Assembly: GCA_029263635.1 (NCBI GenBank)
Contig: JAJUFY010000006.1
Span: 1-17,840 of the forward strand
Reading direction: 5' to 3'
Source of the DNA: Ectothiorhodospiraceae bacterium
GTDB taxonomy: Bacteria > Pseudomonadota > Gammaproteobacteria > Nitrococcales > AK92
DNA length: 17,840 bases
Both the position numbers and the translations under genes were made by a program. Shown piece by piece: positions 13,879-17,840 of the stretch (position 1 is its first letter; each line of letters starts with the position of its first letter). Below the pieces are notes generated by a model, which was not told where the DNA came from, made no database searches, and worked only from the letters and a program-made list of their open reading frames with translations.

Positions 13879-13930
13879 CGGGCGCGCCCGCTGGAAGCGG
13901 CGGGAAGGCCGCCGGTGCCGCGCGCGCCCG
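13879..13930 (+). other. GC-rich stem-loop in the murJ leader
   Basis: Outer arms CGGGCGCGC (13879-13887) and GCGCGCCCG (13922-13930) pair perfectly over 9 bp. Inside, CCGCT/AGCGG (13888-13900, 3-nt loop) competes with CGGCGG/CCGCCG (13898-13914, 5-nt loop). No T-run follows. It lies 62 nt before murJ; its function is unknown. Confidence 0.6.
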
Positions 13931-13992
13931 ACGGGTTCCGAATAACGATTTCTTGACCTCAATCTGCCTCGACCAGCGGTTCGAACAGCCAA

Positions 13993-15552
13993 ATGAAGAA
14001 AGGCCTGCTGCGCTCCATCGCCACATTCGGCTCGCTCACCTTCCTGTCCCGGGTGCTGGGGATGGCGCGCGATATCGTCATCGGGGCGGCCTTTGGTTCC
14101 GGCGCCGCCACCGACGCCTTCTTCGTCGCCTTCAAGATCCCCAACTTCATGCGCCGGCTGTTCGCGGAAGGGGCCTTTTCCCAGGCCTTCGTGCCGGTCC
14201 TGTCGGAATACAAGGAGACGCGCTCTGCCGACGAGGTGCGGCGGCTGATCGCCGGCACCGCCGGCGCGCTGGGCATGGTGCTGCTGGTGGTCACCGCGCT
14301 GGGCATCGGCTTTGCGCCCTGGGTGGTGGGGCTGTTCGCGCCCGGTTTCAGCGCCGATCCCGCCAAGCACGAGCTGGCGGTGACCATGCTGCGCTGGACC
14401 TTCTCCTACCTGCTGTTCATCTCGCTGGCGGCCTGTGCCGGCGGCGTCCTGAACACCTACGGCCGGTTCGGCCCGCCGGCGTTCGCGCCGGTGCTGCTCA
14501 ACCTGGTGCTGATCGCCGCAGCGCTGTGGGGTTCGCAGCATGCGGCGCAGCCGATCGTGGCGCTGGCGGTGGGCGTGTTCATCGCCGGCCTGGTCCAGCT
14601 GCTGCTGCTGCTGCCGTACCTGGCCGGGCTGCGCATGCTGAGCTGGCCGTGGCCGCGCTGGTCCGATCCGGGCGTGCGGCGCATCCTGCAGCTGATGGGC
14701 CCGGCGGTGTTCGGTTCGTCGGTCGCGCAGATCAACCTGCTGGTCGACACCATTCTGGCGTCGTTTCTGGTGACCGGCAGCGTCAGCTGGCTGTACTTCT
14801 CCGACCGGCTGGTGGAGTTCCCGCTGGGGATCTTCGGCGTCGCGCTGGGCACCGTGATCCTGCCGCGACTGGCCGGCGAGCACGCCAGGGCGAACCCGGA
14901 GCGGTTCTCCGCCACCCTCGACTGGGCGCTGCGCTGGGTGCTGCTGATCGCGGCGCCGGCGACCGTGGGTCTGATCATGCTGGCGCTGCCGATGCTGGCC
15001 ACGCTGTTCCTGTACGGCGAATTCACCCAGCTGGATGCGCTAGCGGCGAGCATGAGCCTGACCACCTACGGGCTCGGACTGGCCGGCTTCATCCTGGTGA
15101 AGGTGGCGGCGCCCGGCTATTTCGCCCGGCAGGACACCCGCACGCCGGTGCGCTTCGCCGCCATCAGCCTGCTGGTCAATATGGTGCTCAGCACGGCGGC
15201 GGTACTGGCGCTGCGGGACACGGGGATGGGGCACGCCGCCCTTGCCCTGGCGACGGCGATTGCCGCCTCGCTGAATGCCGCGATGCTGCTGGGAGGGCTG
15301 CGGCGGCTGGGAGTGTACCGGCCGGAGGCGGGCTGGCGACGGCTGGGGCGCCAGGTGGCAGCAGCGACCCTGCTGATGGCGCTGGTGCTGTACTGGCCGG
15401 CCGCGCAGACCGGGCTGTGGCTGGAAGGCACGCTCTGGCAGCGGGCAGGCGCGCTGTCGGCGACCATCGCCACCGGCGCGGCGGTGTACTTTGGCGCTCT
15501 CACGCTCCTCGGGGTGCGCTGGCGCGAGCTGCGCGAGCCGGCGGCGCAATGA
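13993..15552 (+). CDS. murJ: MurJ, lipid II flippase
   Basis: A 519-residue polytopic inner-membrane protein of the MOP exporter superfamily that flips lipid II to the periplasmic face for peptidoglycan synthesis. The length and hydrophobic profile fit 14 membrane helices. The N-terminus FLSRVLGMARD with R20 and R26, D41 in TDAFFVAFKIPN and the following FMRRLFAEGAFSQAFVPVL (R54/R55) match residues essential in E. coli MurJ (there R18, R24, D39, R52). The ATG at 13993 gives the family start, but there is no visible Shine-Dalgarno before it. ribF follows after 50 bp, the usual murJ-ribF-ileS order. Confidence 0.97.
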   Translation: MKKGLLRSIATFGSLTFLSRVLGMARDIVIGAAFGSGAATDAFFVAFKIPNFMRRLFAEGAFSQAFVPVLSEYKETRSADEVRRLIAGTAGALGMVLLVVTALGIGFAPWVVGLFAPGFSADPAKHELAVTMLRWTFSYLLFISLAACAGGVLNTYGRFGPPAFAPVLLNLVLIAAALWGSQHAAQPIVALAVGVFIAGLVQLLLLLPYLAGLRMLSWPWPRWSDPGVRRILQLMGPAVFGSSVAQINLLVDTILASFLVTGSVSWLYFSDRLVEFPLGIFGVALGTVILPRLAGEHARANPERFSATLDWALRWVLLIAAPATVGLIMLALPMLATLFLYGEFTQLDALAASMSLTTYGLGLAGFILVKVAAPGYFARQDTRTPVRFAAISLLVNMVLSTAAVLALRDTGMGHAALALATAIAASLNAAMLLGGLRRLGVYRPEAGWRRLGRQVAAATLLMALVLYWPAAQTGLWLEGTLWQRAGALSATIATGAAVYFGALTLLGVRWRELREPAAQ

Positions 15553-15570
15553 ATTCCGCGCCGACTGCTT

Positions 15571-15576
15571 TATAAT
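15571..15576 (+). promoter_or_regulatory. Probable -10 element for ribF-ileS
   Basis: A perfect TATAAT lies 19 bp past the murJ stop. The expected -35 region overlaps the murJ stop codon and does not resemble TTGACA. A start near 15583 would give a leader of about 20 nt. Confidence 0.45.
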
Positions 15577-15602
15577 CGAGCGTTTTCCGGGCATTTGGGC
15601 TC

Positions 15603-16562
15603 ATGGAACTGATCCGCGGCTGGCACAATCTGCGTACACGGCATCGTGGCTGCGTCGCGACCATCGGTAATTTCGACGGCGTCCACCGCGGTCACCAGGC
15701 GGTGCTCGCCAGGCTCGCCGAGGAGGCGCGCCGCTACCGGCTGCCGGCGACCGTCATCACCTTCGAGCCGCAGCCGCTCGAATACCTGCGGCCGCAGGCG
15801 GCGCCGGCGCGGCTGACCGAGCTGCGCAGCAAGCTGCAGGCGTTGCAGGATCACGGCGTCGATCGGGTGCTGTGCCTGCGCTTCGGGCAGCAGCTGGCCG
15901 AGACGCCCGCCGAGACGTTCATCGACGAGCTGCTGGTCGAGCGCCTGGGCGTGCGGTTCCTGATGGTCGGCGACGATTTCCGATTCGGCCACGGCCGGCG
16001 CGGCGACTACGCCATGCTGCAGGCGGCCGGGGAACGGCAGGGCTTCGCGGTCGAGCGCATGCCGACCGTGCTGGACGGCGGAGTGCGGGTGAGCAGCACC
16101 GGCATCCGGCAGGCGCTGGCCGCCGGCGAGCTGGCGCAGGCGGCGCGACTGCTCGGCCGGCCGTATCGCATCTGCGGCCGGGTGGTGCGCGGGCAGGCGC
16201 TGGGACGGCAGCTGGGCTATCCGACCGCGAACATCGCCTTTCATCGCCCGCCGCCGCCGCTGGAAGGCATTTTCGTCGTGCGGGTGGGCGGACTGGACCG
16301 GCCCCGGCCGGGAGTGGCCAGCATCGGTACCCGGCCGACCGTGAACGGAACCCGCACGCTGCTGGAGGTCTATCTCTTCGACTTCAGCGGCAACCTCTAC
16401 GGCCGCCATCTGGACGTGGAATTCCTCCAGCGCCTGCGCAGCGAGCAGCGCTTCGATTCGCTGGAGGCGCTGCGCGCGCAGATGGATCTGGATGCGGCCG
16501 CCGCCCGCGATTATTTCTCGGCCTTCGGCGCCGGGCTTCAAGAACAGGATGACCGTACGTGA
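15603..16562 (+). CDS. ribF: RibF, bifunctional riboflavin kinase / FAD synthetase
   Basis: A 319-residue cytoplasmic enzyme that phosphorylates riboflavin to FMN and adenylylates FMN to FAD. The N-terminal FMN adenylyltransferase domain (about 1-185) has GNFDGVHRGHQ at 22-32, VITFEPQPLEY, VGDDFRFGHGRRGD and VSSTGIR. The C-terminal riboflavin kinase domain has GQALGRQLGYPTANI with the PTAN motif, ASIGTRPTVNG and LEVYLFDF. Length is typical. A weak GGGC precedes the ATG. The stop overlaps the ileS start by 4 bp (GTGA). No FMN riboswitch is seen upstream; the gap from murJ is only 50 bp. Confidence 0.97.
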   Translation: MELIRGWHNLRTRHRGCVATIGNFDGVHRGHQAVLARLAEEARRYRLPATVITFEPQPLEYLRPQAAPARLTELRSKLQALQDHGVDRVLCLRFGQQLAETPAETFIDELLVERLGVRFLMVGDDFRFGHGRRGDYAMLQAAGERQGFAVERMPTVLDGGVRVSSTGIRQALAAGELAQAARLLGRPYRICGRVVRGQALGRQLGYPTANIAFHRPPPPLEGIFVVRVGGLDRPRPGVASIGTRPTVNGTRTLLEVYLFDFSGNLYGRHLDVEFLQRLRSEQRFDSLEALRAQMDLDAAAARDYFSAFGAGLQEQDDRT

Positions 16563-17840
16563 CCGACTACAAGCACACCCTCAATCTGCCCCATACCGAG
16601 TTTCCGATGAAAGCGAACCTCGCCCAGCGCGAGCCCGAGTGGCTCAAGCACTGGGAGAAGATCGACCTCTACGGCAAGCTGCGGGCGGCGCGCGAGGGCA
16701 GGCCGACCTTCATCCTGCACGACGGCCCCCCCTACGCCAACGGCGATATCCACATCGGTCACGCCGTCAACAAGGTGATCAAGGACATCATCGTCAAGAG
16801 CCGCAACCTGGCCGGCTACGACGCGCCCTACATCCCGGGCTGGGACTGCCACGGCCTGCCCATCGAGCACGCGGTGGAGAAGAAGCTCGGCAAGGCCGGC
16901 GACAAGATCAGCGCCAGGGAATTCCGCGCCGCCTGCCGCGCCTTCGCCGAGCAGCAGATCGAGGGCCAGCGCCGCGACTTCAAGCGCATGGGCGTGTTCG
17001 GCGACTGGGACAACCCGTACCTGACCATGGACTACAAGGTCGAGGCCGGCATCCTGTGGGCGCTCGGCCGGATCTACGAACGTGGCCATATCACCCGCGG
17101 CTTCAAGCCGGTGCACTGGTGCGCCGACTGCGGGTCGGCGCTGGCCGAAGCCGAGGTCGAGTACGAACAGCGCACCTCGCCTGCGATCGACGTGCGCTTC
17201 CCGGTCGTCGACCTGGGCGATCTGCTCGCCCGCATCGACGCGCCGGCTGCGGCTGTCGAGCGCGCCTCGGTGGTGATCTGGACCACCACGCCCTGGACCC
17301 TGCCGGCCAACCAGGCGGTGGCGTTGCACCCGGAGCTGGAATACGTGCTGGTCGGCATCGGCGGCGGCGAGGCGCTGGTGCTGGCCGATGCGCTGTACCA
17401 GGAGGCGCTGGGCCGCTACGGCTTCGATCAGGCGGAGGTGCTGGCGCGCTTCAGCGGCAATGCGCTGGAAAGGCTCGTGCTGCAGCATCCGTTCTACGAC
17501 CGGCAGGTGCCGGTGGTGCTCGGCGAGCACGTCACCACCGACAGCGGTACCGGCGCCGTCCATACCGCCCCCGGGCACGGCCTGGACGACTACATCGTCG
17601 GCCAGCGCTACGGCCTGCCGACCGAGAACCCGGTCGGCGGCAACGGCTGCTTTCTGCCGGATACGCCGCTGTTCGCCGGCCTGCACGTGTTCAAGGCCAA
17701 CGACGAGGTGGTGCGGGTGCTGGAAGAGCGCGGCATGCTGCTCAAGCACGTCAAGTACCAGCACAGCTACCCGCACTGCTGGCGGCACAAGACGCCGATC
17801 ATCTTCCGCGCCACGCCGCAGTGGTTCATCAGCATGGACA
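16559..17840 (+). CDS. ileS: IleRS, isoleucyl-tRNA synthetase, N-terminal part
   Basis: About 427 residues of a class I synthetase of roughly 940; the rest, including the KMSKS loop, lies beyond the window. It starts at GTG 16559 (TDYKHTLNLPHTEFPMKANL), overlapping the ribF stop by 4 bp with AGGA upstream. The HIGH motif is at residues 65-68 (PYANGDIHIGHAVNK), followed by YIPGWDCHGLPIEH. The CP1 editing domain begins after about residue 200 and carries TTTPWTLPANQAV (Thr 242-244) and the acidic pocket DSGTGAVHTAPGHG from D328, so post-transfer editing of Val-tRNA-Ile should be intact. The ribF-ileS pair usually continues into lspA in this class. Confidence 0.97.
   Translation, partial: MTDYKHTLNLPHTEFPMKANLAQREPEWLKHWEKIDLYGKLRAAREGRPTFILHDGPPYANGDIHIGHAVNKVIKDIIVKSRNLAGYDAPYIPGWDCHGLPIEHAVEKKLGKAGDKISAREFRAACRAFAEQQIEGQRRDFKRMGVFGDWDNPYLTMDYKVEAGILWALGRIYERGHITRGFKPVHWCADCGSALAEAEVEYEQRTSPAIDVRFPVVDLGDLLARIDAPAAAVERASVVIWTTTPWTLPANQAVALHPELEYVLVGIGGGEALVLADALYQEALGRYGFDQAEVLARFSGNALERLVLQHPFYDRQVPVVLGEHVTTDSGTGAVHTAPGHGLDDYIVGQRYGLPTENPVGGNGCFLPDTPLFAGLHVFKANDEVVRVLEERGMLLKHVKYQHSYPHCWRHKTPIIFRATPQWFISMD

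Noticed and set aside
15553..15602. FMN riboswitch upstream of ribF
   Set aside because: The gap is only 50 bp and none of the conserved FMN-aptamer elements is present.
16538..17788. 416-codon open frame on the minus strand opposite ileS
   Set aside because: It mirrors the conserved IleRS coding sequence, has a His/Val/Arg-rich composition and no recognisable domain.
1..17840. CRISPR array, insertion sequence, toxin-antitoxin or defence system
   Set aside because: No spaced direct repeats, transposase, nuclease or small toxin-like genes are present; every sizeable interval is filled by recognised housekeeping or pilus genes.

Overview
This is a GC-rich chromosomal stretch of a gammaproteobacterium that carries type IV pili and is not an enteric. 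The reasons are a pilB-pilC-pilD-coaE-zapD-yacG run (ZapD is typical of beta- and gammaproteobacteria), an argJ followed by a Nudix/ThiE-like fusion gene, divergent ispB and rplU-rpmA-obgE-proB, rpsT with a TTG start, and murJ-ribF-ileS. Gene order resembles Pseudomonas, Xanthomonadales and Chromatiales neighbourhoods, but I cannot name a genus. Base composition looks even throughout, and I see no transposase, integrase, phage gene or CRISPR array.

Layout. 1-1455 (+): 3' end of argJ, then a Nudix hydrolase fused to a ThiE-like domain. 1452-7034 (-): read in the direction of transcription, pilB, pilC, pilD, coaE, zapD, yacG; this block meets the argJ block tail to tail with a 4-bp overlap. 7167-8048 (-): a degenerate, FimX-like EAL-domain gene directly upstream of pilB. 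8145-9173 (-): a zinc-free MDR oxidoreductase. 9332-9408 (-): tRNA-Pro(CGG), whose 5' end lies 3 nt after the stop codon of ispB (9412-10380, -). 10529-13401 (+): rplU, rpmA, a terminator, obgE, proB. 13485-13754 (-): rpsT, sharing a bidirectional terminator with proB. 13993-17840 (+): murJ, ribF and the 5' part of ileS.

How the genes work together. PilB is the pilus assembly ATPase, PilC the inner-membrane platform and PilD the prepilin peptidase/methylase. CoaE, ZapD and YacG (coenzyme A synthesis, FtsZ bundling, gyrase inhibition) travel with them. The rplU-rpmA-obgE block supplies ribosomal proteins and a ribosome-assembly GTPase, with ProB for proline synthesis. MurJ flips lipid II, RibF makes FMN/FAD, and IleRS charges tRNA-Ile.

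Almost everything here is housekeeping. Three consensus-like sigma70 promoters (ispB, rplU, rpsT) and two clear intrinsic terminators are visible. The least ordinary item is the stand-alone EAL protein next to pilB: it has lost nearly all its catalytic acidic residues and is best read as a c-di-GMP sensor candidate for pilus control. No stretch over 300 bases is without a gene; the longest is the 238-bp rpsT-murJ intergenic region.
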